This document shows positions 18,515 to 26,992 of a stretch of 31,933 nucleotides of DNA, in pieces. A program made the position numbers and the translations under genes. The stretch comes from an uncultured Bacteroidales bacterium (GTDB lineage: Bacteria > Bacteroidota > Bacteroidia > Bacteroidales > UBA932): NCBI GenBank assembly GCA_904501835.1, contig CAJGBW010000016.1:1-31933 (forward strand). The letters run 5' to 3'. The notes below the pieces were generated by a model that was not told where the DNA came from, made no database searches, and saw only the letters and a program-made list of their open reading frames with translations. Every line of letters begins with the position of its first letter. The first letter of the stretch is position 1.

Positions 18515-19689
18515 TGGTTTATCTGCACATCCCTTTCTGTCGCAGTTTTTGCACCTATTGTGCATTTTATTCGGAGTTGTTCAAACAGTCCACTGCACAG
18601 GATTATACGCAGGCGGTGCTTTGTGAACTCTCGTTGCGGAAAGCGGAGATTGAGCAGACTTTAGACCTGAATACTCTTTATATAGGAGGTGGTACCCCGT
18701 CGGTACTTCCTCCTGTTTTTTTGTCTGAAATCGTTTCGTCCCTGCGTGAGATTACCGGTGGGGATTATGCAGAGTTTACGGTGGAACTCAATCCGGATGA
18801 CGTGACGCCGGACTATGTCGCTTTTCTAAAAAATCTGGGCGTGACGCGGGTGAGTATGGGCGTGCAATCGTTTGATGATGCGCTGCTTGCTCGTATTGCC
18901 CGTCGCCACAATAGTGAAGCGGTACGGCGTGCCTATTCTCTGCTACGGGAGGGAGGTTTTGATAATATCAGTCTGGATTTGATATTTGGTTTCGGGCGCT
19001 GGACGGATGAGTCTGATGGGGCGGATAAGACGGATGAGTTTGAAACTCTCGCGATGCAGCGACTGGAGCGTGATTTGGATGCAATTTTATCCTTGCCTGG
19101 TGGCCCGCCTGAGCATATTTCTGCCTATCAATTGTCGATTGAAGAGGGGAGCGCATTGGAAAAGCAGTGTCAGAAAGGCCGTTATGTTGAGACGGACGAG
19201 GCTTTTTGTGAACAGAGTTATCTGCGAATCTGCGAACGCCTCTCTCGTGCGGGCTACGAACATTATGAGATTTCTAATTTTGCCCGTCCGGGCTATCGCG
19301 CACAGCATAATTCGGCTTATTGGAGCGGTCGCCCTTATGTAGGGATAGGCCCTGCTGCCCATTCCTACGACGGCAAGGTTCGCAGCTGGAATCCTTCGGA
19401 TGTGCAGGCCTATTGTGCCGCCTACACGGCAGATGTTCCGTCCGCCGATACAACATTTCGTGAAAGCGAATGGATTGATGAAGAAAAACGTCGCCTGGAG
19501 CATTTGTTCCTTTCTTTGCGGACGGCAGAGGGAGTCGAGGAAGCATTCCTGAAATCAAGCGTTCCGTCGGCTAAATTAGAGGATTTGCTCTCGCGCGGGT
19601 GTTTGGAAAAATCGCAGAAAATTGGTAACTTGCGCTTTCCTGAGCATAAGTGGTTTGTGTCAGACTCCCTTATTTCGGAATTAGTATAA
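18514..19689 (+). CDS. hemW: HemW-like radical SAM haem chaperone
   Basis: This is a 391-residue member of the coproporphyrinogen oxidase-like radical SAM family. It has the cluster motif C9-R-S-F-C13-T-Y-C16 right at the N-terminus after MVYLHIPF, LYIGGGTPS for SAM binding, and HNSAYW at 265-270. HNSAYW matches the HNxxYW motif that separates haem-binding HemW from true HemN. HemW is thought to deliver haem to membrane proteins, not to make it. The C-terminus ends in a small winged-helix-like part (LLSRGCLEKS...WFVSDSLISELV). The GTG at 18514 is the only usable start: the in-frame stop TAG at 18469 is followed by no other ATG, GTG or TTG. It overlaps the upstream TAG by one base. Confidence 0.93.
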   Translation: MVYLHIPFCRSFCTYCAFYSELFKQSTAQDYTQAVLCELSLRKAEIEQTLDLNTLYIGGGTPSVLPPVFLSEIVSSLREITGGDYAEFTVELNPDDVTPDYVAFLKNLGVTRVSMGVQSFDDALLARIARRHNSEAVRRAYSLLREGGFDNISLDLIFGFGRWTDESDGADKTDEFETLAMQRLERDLDAILSLPGGPPEHISAYQLSIEEGSALEKQCQKGRYVETDEAFCEQSYLRICERLSRAGYEHYEISNFARPGYRAQHNSAYWSGRPYVGIGPAAHSYDGKVRSWNPSDVQAYCAAYTADVPSADTTFRESEWIDEEKRRLEHLFLSLRTAEGVEEAFLKSSVPSAKLEDLLSRGCLEKSQKIGNLRFPEHKWFVSDSLISELV

Positions 19690-19712
19690 ATAACATATTA
19701 AAAATTAATACA

Positions 19713-21443
19713 ATGAAGTCTAAATCTATTTTGTTCTCGCTGTTTGCGGCGGCATTGGTGCTTTTCTCTTCTTGCTGTGAAAGTAAATATGCTGTTGTTC
19801 CCCAGCCTGAAAGCATTAAGGGAAGCTGCTTTGGTTATAAAGTGTCTTCCGTTATCAAAGCAAGTGCCGCAGATGAGGCCTTGAAATCCGTTGCCCTTAC
19901 TTGGGGTGAAATGTTGGTGAAAACCCACAAGACGCCCGGTGTTGACAGTACGGCTGCCAATCACGTGCGTATTACTTCCGATGTGCAACTTCCTACCGTT
20001 GAGTGGGTTGCGAATGTGGATGATGCCGACCTCGTGCTCGCTGTAGATACGACTTTGGCTGCCGATTGCTATCAGTTGAAGGTTTCTTGCAAAGGTATTT
20101 GTGTGAAAGGTGGTGCGCCGCAGGCTATTTTCTGGGGCTTGCAGTCTTTGACGCAGATTCTTCTTCAGGAAGAGGCTGATGCCGAGGGTGCTCGCAAATT
20201 GGATGGCGTGAGCATTGTAGATTCTCCCAAATTTGCCCATAGAGGTGCGTTGCTCGATTGCTGCCGTCACTTCTTCTCTGTGGAGGAAGTAAAGGAGTTT
20301 ATCGATATGTTGGCACTCAACAAGATGAATATCTTCCATTGGCATTTGACCGAGGACCAGGGCTGGCGTATCGAGATTAAGAAATACCCTCGTTTGACCT
20401 CGATTGGTTCTGTTCGTGCACAGACCGTTGTAGGTCGTCATCAGAAAAATCCTGCTGACAATGTTTATGACGGTGTTCAGTATGGTCCTTATTTCTACAG
20501 CCAGGAGGAGGCCAAGGAAATCGTGGCTTATGCTGCCGCTCGTTTTGTAACCGTGGTTCCCGAGATTGAAATCCCCGGTCACAACTTGGCCGCCATCACT
20601 TCTTATCCTTATCTTTCTTGCAAAAACAAGAGTTTTGGTGTGTGGTGCCACTGGGGTGTTTCCAAAGAGGGTGTGGTTTGTGCCAGCAAGGAGACTACTT
20701 ATGAGTTCTTCCAGGATGTCTTGGATGAGATTTGTGAAATCTTCCCCAGCGAATACATTCATATCGGTGGCGATGAGGCTCCCCGTGATATGTGGAAGAC
20801 TTGCCCCAGCTGCCAGAAGTTGATGAAGAAAAACGGTTACGAAAGCGAGGCGCAGTTGCAGACTTATGTATTGCAGCGCATCGAGAAATACCTCAATGAC
20901 AAAGGCCGCAAAATCATCGGTTGGGATGAGGTGCTTGAAGGTGGCGTAACCCCTTCTGCTACGGTGATGGCTTGGAGAGGTCCTAAATATGGTATCCAGG
21001 CTGCCAAACAGGGCAACGATGTCATCATGACGCCGAAGACCCACTGTTATTTGGATTATCACCATACGGTAAACCCTGACAAATACAAAGAGAACTTGGG
21101 TACTTACAAACACTATCTTCCTTTGCAGCAGTGCTTTGACTTCGATCCTTTCGATGAATTGAATGAGGAGGAGTGCAAATCCATCAAAGGTCTTCAGGGT
21201 AATATCTGGTGTGAGTTTATCAAGACTTTCGACCATGTTCAGTTTATGACTTTGCCTCGTTTGGCGGCACTTGCGGAGGTTGCTTGGTGTAAGAATAAGA
21301 CCACGTATGATTGCTTCCATGCTCGTATGGAGAAAGCCATGATTCCGGCTTATCAGTATCATGGTTATGTCTATGCTCCTTATGCTTTTGACGGCACGGA
21401 GAAATACAAGTTCCCTCACGAAGAATTTGTTCGTCCTTTGTAG
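19713..21443 (+). CDS. GH20 beta-N-acetylhexosaminidase lipoprotein
   Basis: This is a 576-residue exported enzyme that should remove terminal beta-linked GlcNAc or GalNAc by substrate-assisted catalysis. A signal ends F-S-S-C (Cys21), so it is probably lipid-anchored. After an N-terminal GH20b-type alpha/beta domain (about 25-180) comes the TIM barrel with RGALLDCCRHFFSVEEV, MNIFHWHLTEDQGWRIEIKKYP and VPEIEIPGHNLAA. The catalytic HIGGDEAPR places the Asp-Glu pair at 354-355. Further barrel residues include GWDEVLEGG and LQGNIWCEF. The start at 19713 is preferred because it begins the signal; an upstream in-frame codon would lie inside hemW. It is 23 nt from hemW and 11 nt before the peptidase gene. 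It likely acts on host or dietary glycans or on peptidoglycan fragments. Confidence 0.95.
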   Translation: MKSKSILFSLFAAALVLFSSCCESKYAVVPQPESIKGSCFGYKVSSVIKASAADEALKSVALTWGEMLVKTHKTPGVDSTAANHVRITSDVQLPTVEWVANVDDADLVLAVDTTLAADCYQLKVSCKGICVKGGAPQAIFWGLQSLTQILLQEEADAEGARKLDGVSIVDSPKFAHRGALLDCCRHFFSVEEVKEFIDMLALNKMNIFHWHLTEDQGWRIEIKKYPRLTSIGSVRAQTVVGRHQKNPADNVYDGVQYGPYFYSQEEAKEIVAYAAARFVTVVPEIEIPGHNLAAITSYPYLSCKNKSFGVWCHWGVSKEGVVCASKETTYEFFQDVLDEICEIFPSEYIHIGGDEAPRDMWKTCPSCQKLMKKNGYESEAQLQTYVLQRIEKYLNDKGRKIIGWDEVLEGGVTPSATVMAWRGPKYGIQAAKQGNDVIMTPKTHCYLDYHHTVNPDKYKENLGTYKHYLPLQQCFDFDPFDELNEEECKSIKGLQGNIWCEFIKTFDHVQFMTLPRLAALAEVAWCKNKTTYDCFHARMEKAMIPAYQYHGYVYAPYAFDGTEKYKFPHEEFVRPL

Positions 21444-21454
21444 TCTTTGACAAT

Positions 21455-23305
21455 ATGAATATCCATTTTGATAGAATAGAAAGTTTGCGCGACGTAATGT
21501 CGCGCAAACAGTATGATGTCGTCCTGGTTTCGGCTTCTGACCCCCATAAGAGTGAGTATTCTGCGGCGCGTTGGATGGCGATGGAGTGGCTGGGCGGCTA
21601 TACCGGTGAGGCCGGTGATATGGTAATTACCGCAGACCATGCCGGTTTGTGGACGGATTCCCGTTATTTTATTCAGGCGCAGGCTGAACTGCAGGGTAGT
21701 GGTGTCGTCTTGCATAAGATGGGGGAGCCCGGTACCCTTTCTATTCCGGAGTGGATTGCCCGGCATTTTGCCGGTCGTGATGCCATCAGAGTGGCTGCGT
21801 GTGGCGAATGTCAAAGTGTCTCTTTTATTTCTGAATTGCAGGAGGTGCTCAATCGCTCTTTCCAAAATGAGGATTCGGAAATTATCTTATCGGGGGATGT
21901 GCTTGATTATTTGTGGGAAGACAGGCCGTCGATTCCTTCTTCTGAAATCATCACCTTGGATGAGGCAGAAGTGGGAATGACGCGTCAGGAGAAGTTTGCC
22001 TGGATTCGTGAATTTATGGCGGGGCAACCGGGCTGTGATGCGGTTCTGCTTTCTTCTTTGGATCAGATTGCCTGGATGCTCAATGTGCGCGGAGAGGATA
22101 TCGACTACAATCCCTATGTGATTTCCTATCTGCTTGTTTCCCGCGACCGTGTGCTTTGGTTTGTCAAGAAAGATGAGGTGGAAGAAGGTTCCGAGACGGA
22201 AGATTCTTTTGCTTTGTTAGCGTCTCAAGGCGTGGAAATTTTCCGTTACGACAGTATTTTCTCTGAATTATATACTTTTGCAGAGGAGTCTTTGCAAGGT
22301 AAAATTTATGTGGATTTGAACTCCCTGAACGCCCAGCTGTATGCTACGCTTTGCGATGCTGCCGGTGCTGAAAATATCCTTTCAGGTGCTTCTCCTGTCA
22401 TTTTGAAGAAGGCGCTGAAGAATGAAAAAGAAATTCAGGGCTTCCGTCAAGTCTTTTTCGAGGATGGTATTGCAGTCGAGCGTTTCCTTTATTGGCTTGA
22501 AAAAGCTTTGGCACAGGGTGAGTCTGTAAGCGAATGGGATGCGGCGCAGAAACTCAATAGTCTGCGTGCCGAAATAGAAGGGTATAGGGGAAATAGTTTC
22601 AATACGATTTCTGCCTATGGCCCGGGTGCGGCACTTCCCCATTATTGTACGCCTACTCATCAGGCGCCTCTTATTCGCCCCGAAGGACTTTACTTGGTGG
22701 ATTCCGGCGGTCAGTATTTCTATGGTACGACGGATATTACCCGTACCATTCCGGTCGGACCTTGCTCGGAGTTGGAGCGCAAGGATTACACCCTCGTCTT
22801 GAAAGCGATGATCAATCTTTCGATGGCGGTATTTCCCGATGGTACGCCTTCCTGTCAGTTGGATGCGTTGGCCAGAATTCACATGTGGAAATCCCATCGC
22901 AATTACGGACATGGTACCGGGCATGGCATTGGCTTTTTCTCGGGTGTACATGAAGGACCGCAGAGTATTCGTCCGACGGTCTCGGAACCTTTCCGTGCCG
23001 GTATGGTGACTTCCAACGAGCCGGGTATTTATCGCGAAGGCCTGCACGGTGTCCGCCACGAAAATATCGTCCTCTGTGTCGAAGATGGCGAAAATGAATT
23101 TGGTAAGTGGTTGCGTTTTGACACTTTGACCTGTTGCCATTTCGATACGTCTATTTTGATGACGGAATTGCTGTCGGCCCAGGAAATTCAGTGGCTCAAT
23201 GCGTATAATGAAAGTGTTTATCAAAGATTGGTGGCGCGTCTGGAGGCTTGTGAGGGCGAGGATATCCGTTCTTGGCTCCGCCATAAGACTTTGCCTATCA
23301 AATAG
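21455..23305 (+). CDS. M24B family Xaa-Pro aminopeptidase (aminopeptidase P)
   Basis: This is a 616-residue cytoplasmic metallopeptidase that should release an N-terminal residue preceding proline. It has the long three-domain form: two creatinase-like N-terminal domains (about 1-310) and the pita-bread catalytic domain (about 320-550). Predicted metal ligands are Asp416 (LVDSGG), Asp427 (GTTDITRT), His490 (HGTGHGIG), Glu522 (TSNEPGIY) and Glu536 (RHENIV). All five are present, so the enzyme should be active. The C-terminal extension of about 60 residues (QWLNAYNESVYQRL...) is typical of this subclass. There is no signal peptide. It is 11 nt after the hexosaminidase and 18 nt before the next hydrolase gene. 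Confidence 0.95.
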   Translation: MNIHFDRIESLRDVMSRKQYDVVLVSASDPHKSEYSAARWMAMEWLGGYTGEAGDMVITADHAGLWTDSRYFIQAQAELQGSGVVLHKMGEPGTLSIPEWIARHFAGRDAIRVAACGECQSVSFISELQEVLNRSFQNEDSEIILSGDVLDYLWEDRPSIPSSEIITLDEAEVGMTRQEKFAWIREFMAGQPGCDAVLLSSLDQIAWMLNVRGEDIDYNPYVISYLLVSRDRVLWFVKKDEVEEGSETEDSFALLASQGVEIFRYDSIFSELYTFAEESLQGKIYVDLNSLNAQLYATLCDAAGAENILSGASPVILKKALKNEKEIQGFRQVFFEDGIAVERFLYWLEKALAQGESVSEWDAAQKLNSLRAEIEGYRGNSFNTISAYGPGAALPHYCTPTHQAPLIRPEGLYLVDSGGQYFYGTTDITRTIPVGPCSELERKDYTLVLKAMINLSMAVFPDGTPSCQLDALARIHMWKSHRNYGHGTGHGIGFFSGVHEGPQSIRPTVSEPFRAGMVTSNEPGIYREGLHGVRHENIVLCVEDGENEFGKWLRFDTLTCCHFDTSILMTELLSAQEIQWLNAYNESVYQRLVARLEACEGEDIRSWLRHKTLPIK

Positions 23306-23323
23306 TTGTGAATAGAATTTTAC

Positions 23324-24001
23324 ATGAATATAAAGATTTTTAATTTCGGTGCGCTGCGTGCGACTTGTGCGGTGTTGTGGGAAAAGGGACCTGCTGCCTT
23401 TGTGGTGGACCCTTGTTTTTATGAAGACAGGGAGAAAGAACAACTGTATGATTTTTTCAAACAGCAAGCTTTGGTGCCTTCGGCTATCTTGTTGACGCAT
23501 ACGCATTTTGACCATACGCACGGAGTACAGGCATTGTCCGACGATTTTGGCGGATTGCCTGTGTATTTTGCGGCGGCTGAGCAGCCTGTCATTGACAGTT
23601 TGGATCGTCAATGTGCCTTTCTGGGCCTGCGTGTACCGTCGTTCAATGTGCCTGCTCGTTATGTGGAAGACGGGATGGAGATTGCTTTTGGCGATTTGAA
23701 AGCGGAGGTGATCGCTACGCCCGGTCATACACCCGGAGGGGTTTGTTATCTTTTCCGTGATGCAAAAATCCTGATGAGCGGCGATACTTTGTTTGCCGGA
23801 ACGATCGGTCGAACCGATTTGGGACATGGTGATTACGATGTGCTGATGGAAAGCATTCTCAATAAATTGATGACTTTGGATGGCGATATCGAGGTGTATC
23901 CCGGTCATGGAGATTCGACCAGTATTGGGGTGGAACGTTCTTCCAATCCCTTCCTGGAGCCTTTCAATGAGCCGTTAGAAGAGTTTGATGGGAATGAGTA
24001 A
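23324..24001 (+). CDS. Metallo-beta-lactamase-fold hydrolase (glyoxalase II-like)
   Basis: This is a 225-residue small hydrolase of the glyoxalase II branch. The zinc motif H59-T-H61-F-D63-H64 is complete. Later ligands are seen in TPGHTPGG, LMSGDTLFAGTIGRTDL and the terminal VYPGHGDSTSIGVE. The YPGHG and GRTD signatures match the thioesterase-like group widespread in bacteria. The substrate is not certain, because the C-terminal glutathione-binding helices of true glyoxalase II are short or missing. It is cytoplasmic. It overlaps the start of uvrA by 14 nt (or 8 with the alternative ATG), so translation is likely coupled. Confidence 0.92.
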   Translation: MNIKIFNFGALRATCAVLWEKGPAAFVVDPCFYEDREKEQLYDFFKQQALVPSAILLTHTHFDHTHGVQALSDDFGGLPVYFAAAEQPVIDSLDRQCAFLGLRVPSFNVPARYVEDGMEIAFGDLKAEVIATPGHTPGGVCYLFRDAKILMSGDTLFAGTIGRTDLGHGDYDVLMESILNKLMTLDGDIEVYPGHGDSTSIGVERSSNPFLEPFNEPLEEFDGNE

Positions 24002-26804
24002 GAATGTAATCAGAATAGAGGGCGCTTCCTCCAATAATCTTAAAAATGTCAGTCTGGAGATTCCCCGTGACGCTTTTGTGGTCGTAACCGGCTTGAGCGG
24101 CAGTGGTAAATCTTCTTTGGCGTTTGATACGATTTATGCGGAAGGGCGTCGTCGTTATCTGGATACACTTTCTCCTTATGCCAAACATTTTATCGGTTAT
24201 TTGGATAAGCCTGCGGTAGAAAGTATCGAAGGATTGAGTCCGATTATTGCGATTGAGCAGAAGACGACGGGCAACAATCCGCGTTCTACGGTGGGTACGA
24301 TTACAGAAATTTATGATTTTCTGCGTCTGTTGTACGCCAAAGCTTCTGTGGCTTATTCTCCGCAGACGGGGAAACCCATGGTGAAATATACGGACGAGCA
24401 GATTGTCGAACTCATTATGGAGCGCTATCAGGGACGTAAATGTTACCTTTTGGCGCCTTTGGTAAGCGGTCGAAAAGGACATTATAAAGAGTTGTTCGCC
24501 CAGATGCGCAAGCGCGGTTATACTTATGTTCGCGTAGATGGGAAGATTGAGGAACTGGCAGAGCTTGAGAGTGTGGACCGTTATAAAAACCACTTTATTG
24601 AATTGGTGGTGGACAGGCTCAAGCCCTCGGGAGATGATACCAAGCGTGTGCGTGATTCGGTGGTGAGTGCGCTGAATTTTGGAAAGGGCTCTTTGTGTAT
24701 GCTCGATGATGAGAGCGGACAGATGGAATATCTGTCGAAGAACCTGGTCTGTCCGGACAGTGGTATATCCATGCCCCAGCCCCAGCCGTTTACATTTTCA
24801 TTTAATTCCCCGCAAGGTTATTGTCCTCATTGTAAGGGCTTGGGGCAGATTAGTGATGTCCGTATGGAAAATCTTGTGCCGGATATGGACAAGAGTATTG
24901 CGGACGGAGGCATTGTTCCTTTGGGTAAATATCAGCATAACAAGAAGTTTGAGTTGATTCGTGCGATTGCTCGCAAATATGGTTTCAGCCTGTCTGACCC
25001 CATTGGTGAGTTGCCCGAGGAGGCGTTGTCGCATATCATATTCGGTTCGGAAGATTTGTTGAGAGTGGGGGAGGGATTGAGTGCTTCGTTGGAGGCCTTT
25101 CCCGGGTTGGTGGCCGATATTGAAGAAAAAGTGGTCTGTCCGGTGTGCGGAGGGACGCGTCTGAAAAAAGAGGCTTCTTATTTCAAAATTGACGGTAAGA
25201 CTATATCAGAAGTTTCTGCTATGGAAATCAGTCAGTTACAAGAATGGCTCGCTGATTTGGATAGCAAGTTGGGGCCGCGGGAACAGTTGGTGGCGCGCGA
25301 TATTTTGCGTGAACTGCGTGACCGTGTGGGCTTTTTGGTGGATGTGGGTTTGGAATATCTGTCGTTGAGCCGCGCGACGGCCTCGCTTTCGGGTGGAGAG
25401 TCGCAACGCATCCGTCTGGCGACGCAGATTGGTTCCAAACTGGTCAATGTACTTTATATTTTGGATGAGCCGTCCATCGGTCTGCATCAGTGTGATAACC
25501 GCAAATTGATAGCTTCGCTGAAACGTCTGCGCGATGAGGGAAACAGCGTGATGGTGGTGGAACACGATGCTGAGACGATCTTGGCGGCGGATTGGTTGGT
25601 GGATGTCGGGCCCGGAGCGGGTGAGGACGGTGGGTATATTTGTTACAATGGTCCTGCTTCAGCTTCCGCTTCTTCCGCCTCTTCCGCCTCTGCTGTTGTC
25701 TCTGCCTCTTCCGCCTCTGCCGCCTCTGCCGCCGAGTCGATTACTTTGCGTTATCTGCGCGGCGAGTCTTCCATTTCCTCTCCTGCACAACGATCGAACG
25801 GAAATGGGCACAGCCTCATCTTGCGCGATTGTAGCGGTAATAATCTCCGTCATATTGATTTTCGTATTCCGCTGGGTTGCTTGGTCGGCGTCTGTGGTGT
25901 GAGCGGTAGCGGAAAATCAACCTTGATTAATGAGACATTGGTTCCGTTGTTGTCCAATCGTTTCTTCCATACGCATAGGCCTGTTTTGGCATGTGAAGGC
26001 ATTGAAGGCGCGGAACATCTGGATAAAATCATTGTGATAGACCAATCGCCCATAGGGAAGACGCCCCGAAGCAATCCTGCGACGTTTACCGAGGTGTTTA
26101 CCGATATCCGCGCGTTGTTCGAGAATACCAATGATGCGCGCGCCAGGGGATTCAAGTCGGGTCGATTTTCGTTCAATGTGCCCGGCGGTCGTTGTGAGGC
26201 GTGCAAGGGTGCGGGTATTAAAATGATGGAAATGAATTATTTACCCTCTGTCCGTGTGGTGTGTCCCGAATGTGGGGGGAAACGCTATAACGAGGCGACC
26301 TTGGCGGTGAAATACAAGGGAAAAAGCATCAATGATGTCTTGGAAATGTCGGTGGATGAGGCCTGTGATTTCTTTGAAAAGATACCTAAAATTCATCAGC
26401 GCCTGCGTGCGATGAAGGATGTGGGATTGGGCTATGTCCGTTTGGGACAATCGACGGTAACCCTTTCGGGCGGTGAGTGTCAGCGTATGAAATTGGCGGC
26501 TGAACTGGGCCGAAAAGGGACGGGACGCACTTTGTATGTCTTGGATGAGCCGACGACCGGTTTGCATTTCGAGGATATAAAAATACTGCTTGATGCGCTG
26601 GGACGCCTGGTGGCGCTGGGAAATAGTGTGTTGGTAATCGAGCATAATTTGGATGTGCTGAAAAATATGGATTATCTGGTGGATATGGGGCCCGGTGGTG
26701 GTTATCGGGGCGGCCAGATTGTAGCGGAAGGAACGCCGGAGGCTCTTGTATGCAATCCGAATTCCGTGACGGGTCCTTTTTTGAAGGAAATCTTGCCTCA
26801 GTGA
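23988..26804 (+). CDS. uvrA: UvrA excinuclease ABC subunit A
   Basis: This is a 938-residue ATPase that scans DNA for damage and loads UvrB in nucleotide excision repair. Two ABC modules are present: Walker A GLSGSGKSS at 35-43 with signature LSGGESQRIRLATQIG, and a second GVSGSGKST with signature LSGGECQRMKLAAELG and LDEPTTGLHF. The C-terminal zinc module is intact (CEACKGAG...CPECGGKRYNEATL). In the first zinc-like module the pattern is C255-P-D-S258...C279-P-H-C282, so one usual Cys is Ser. An Ala/Ser tract at 557-582 sits in the linker before the second ABC module. A TTG at 23985 and an ATG at 23994 are other possible starts. It is the last gene of this run. Confidence 0.96.
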   Translation: MGMSKNVIRIEGASSNNLKNVSLEIPRDAFVVVTGLSGSGKSSLAFDTIYAEGRRRYLDTLSPYAKHFIGYLDKPAVESIEGLSPIIAIEQKTTGNNPRSTVGTITEIYDFLRLLYAKASVAYSPQTGKPMVKYTDEQIVELIMERYQGRKCYLLAPLVSGRKGHYKELFAQMRKRGYTYVRVDGKIEELAELESVDRYKNHFIELVVDRLKPSGDDTKRVRDSVVSALNFGKGSLCMLDDESGQMEYLSKNLVCPDSGISMPQPQPFTFSFNSPQGYCPHCKGLGQISDVRMENLVPDMDKSIADGGIVPLGKYQHNKKFELIRAIARKYGFSLSDPIGELPEEALSHIIFGSEDLLRVGEGLSASLEAFPGLVADIEEKVVCPVCGGTRLKKEASYFKIDGKTISEVSAMEISQLQEWLADLDSKLGPREQLVARDILRELRDRVGFLVDVGLEYLSLSRATASLSGGESQRIRLATQIGSKLVNVLYILDEPSIGLHQCDNRKLIASLKRLRDEGNSVMVVEHDAETILAADWLVDVGPGAGEDGGYICYNGPASASASSASSASAVVSASSASAASAAESITLRYLRGESSISSPAQRSNGNGHSLILRDCSGNNLRHIDFRIPLGCLVGVCGVSGSGKSTLINETLVPLLSNRFFHTHRPVLACEGIEGAEHLDKIIVIDQSPIGKTPRSNPATFTEVFTDIRALFENTNDARARGFKSGRFSFNVPGGRCEACKGAGIKMMEMNYLPSVRVVCPECGGKRYNEATLAVKYKGKSINDVLEMSVDEACDFFEKIPKIHQRLRAMKDVGLGYVRLGQSTVTLSGGECQRMKLAAELGRKGTGRTLYVLDEPTTGLHFEDIKILLDALGRLVALGNSVLVIEHNLDVLKNMDYLVDMGPGGGYRGGQIVAEGTPEALVCNPNSVTGPFLKEILPQ
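25656..25733 (+). repeat. Low-complexity Ala/Ser codon tract inside uvrA
   Basis: These 26 codons are built almost only from GCT/GCC and TCT/TCC, with 6- and 9-nt near-repeats (TCTTCCGCC, TCTGCC) and one Val-Val interruption. It lies in the inter-module linker where UvrA normally has a 'GTPEEI...' stretch. All unit lengths are multiples of three, so slippage would change length but not frame. Confidence 0.8.
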
Positions 26805-26824
26805 AAAAAAAATCTTACCTTTGC
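26793..26824 (+). promoter_or_regulatory. Bacteroidetes promoter for small peptide 3 and fimbrillin-like gene
   Basis: TACCTTTGC at 26816-26824 matches TAnnTTTG, with a TTG (26793-26795) 20 nt upstream as the -33 element. The -33 lies in the tail of uvrA. The ATG at 26858 follows after a leader of about 25 nt. This makes 26858-28846 an independent two-gene unit. Confidence 0.7.
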
Positions 26825-26857
26825 GGTCCGCTTTTGCGAATATCCTAAACTTCTGTT

Positions 26858-26989
26858 ATGATGATTGAAACTTATCTTTCGCCAGCATGTGAAGTGCTGC
26901 AGTTAAATATGGAGAGTCTTCTCTGTATGAGTTTGGATTTGTCTTCATCCGGCTTTATTATTAACAACGAATACGTAGAAATGGAGTAA
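26858..26989 (+). CDS. Small Cys-containing peptide, 43 aa (family member 3)
   Basis: This short gene of unknown function is the first gene after a clear promoter and ends 3 nt before a fimbrillin-like lipoprotein gene. The peptide has no signal or membrane segment. Its motif is Y6-x-S-P9-x-C11-x7-E19-S-x-L-C23-x-S25, with exactly the same spacing as the peptide at 9737. Its tail EYVEME resembles that peptide's DYVEIE. Being first in its own transcript shows that the peptide is not just filler in the long SusCD operon. Whether it acts as a leader, chaperone, regulator or modified peptide cannot be told from sequence. Confidence 0.75.
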   Translation: MMIETYLSPACEVLQLNMESLLCMSLDLSSSGFIINNEYVEME

Positions 26990-26992
26990 GCT

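Noticed and set aside
18514..19689. Radical SAM enzyme that might modify the small Cys peptides
   Set aside because: The HNxxYW motif and whole sequence fit housekeeping HemW; there is no SPASM domain or peptide-recognition element, and it lies outside the peptide operons.
19698..21419. 573-codon open frame on the minus strand opposite the hexosaminidase gene
   Set aside because: It is a codon-bias shadow: the plus frame has a complete GH20 protein with catalytic residues, while the antisense product has no domain pattern.
22382..23908. 508-codon open frame on the minus strand across the peptidase and hydrolase genes
   Set aside because: It crosses two real plus-strand genes with intact active sites and its translation is rich in His, Arg, Thr and Gln without motif, as expected for an antisense shadow.
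25567..25902. Leu/Pro-rich plus-strand frame that looks like a membrane protein
   Set aside because: It arises from reading the Ala/Ser repeat of uvrA in another frame.
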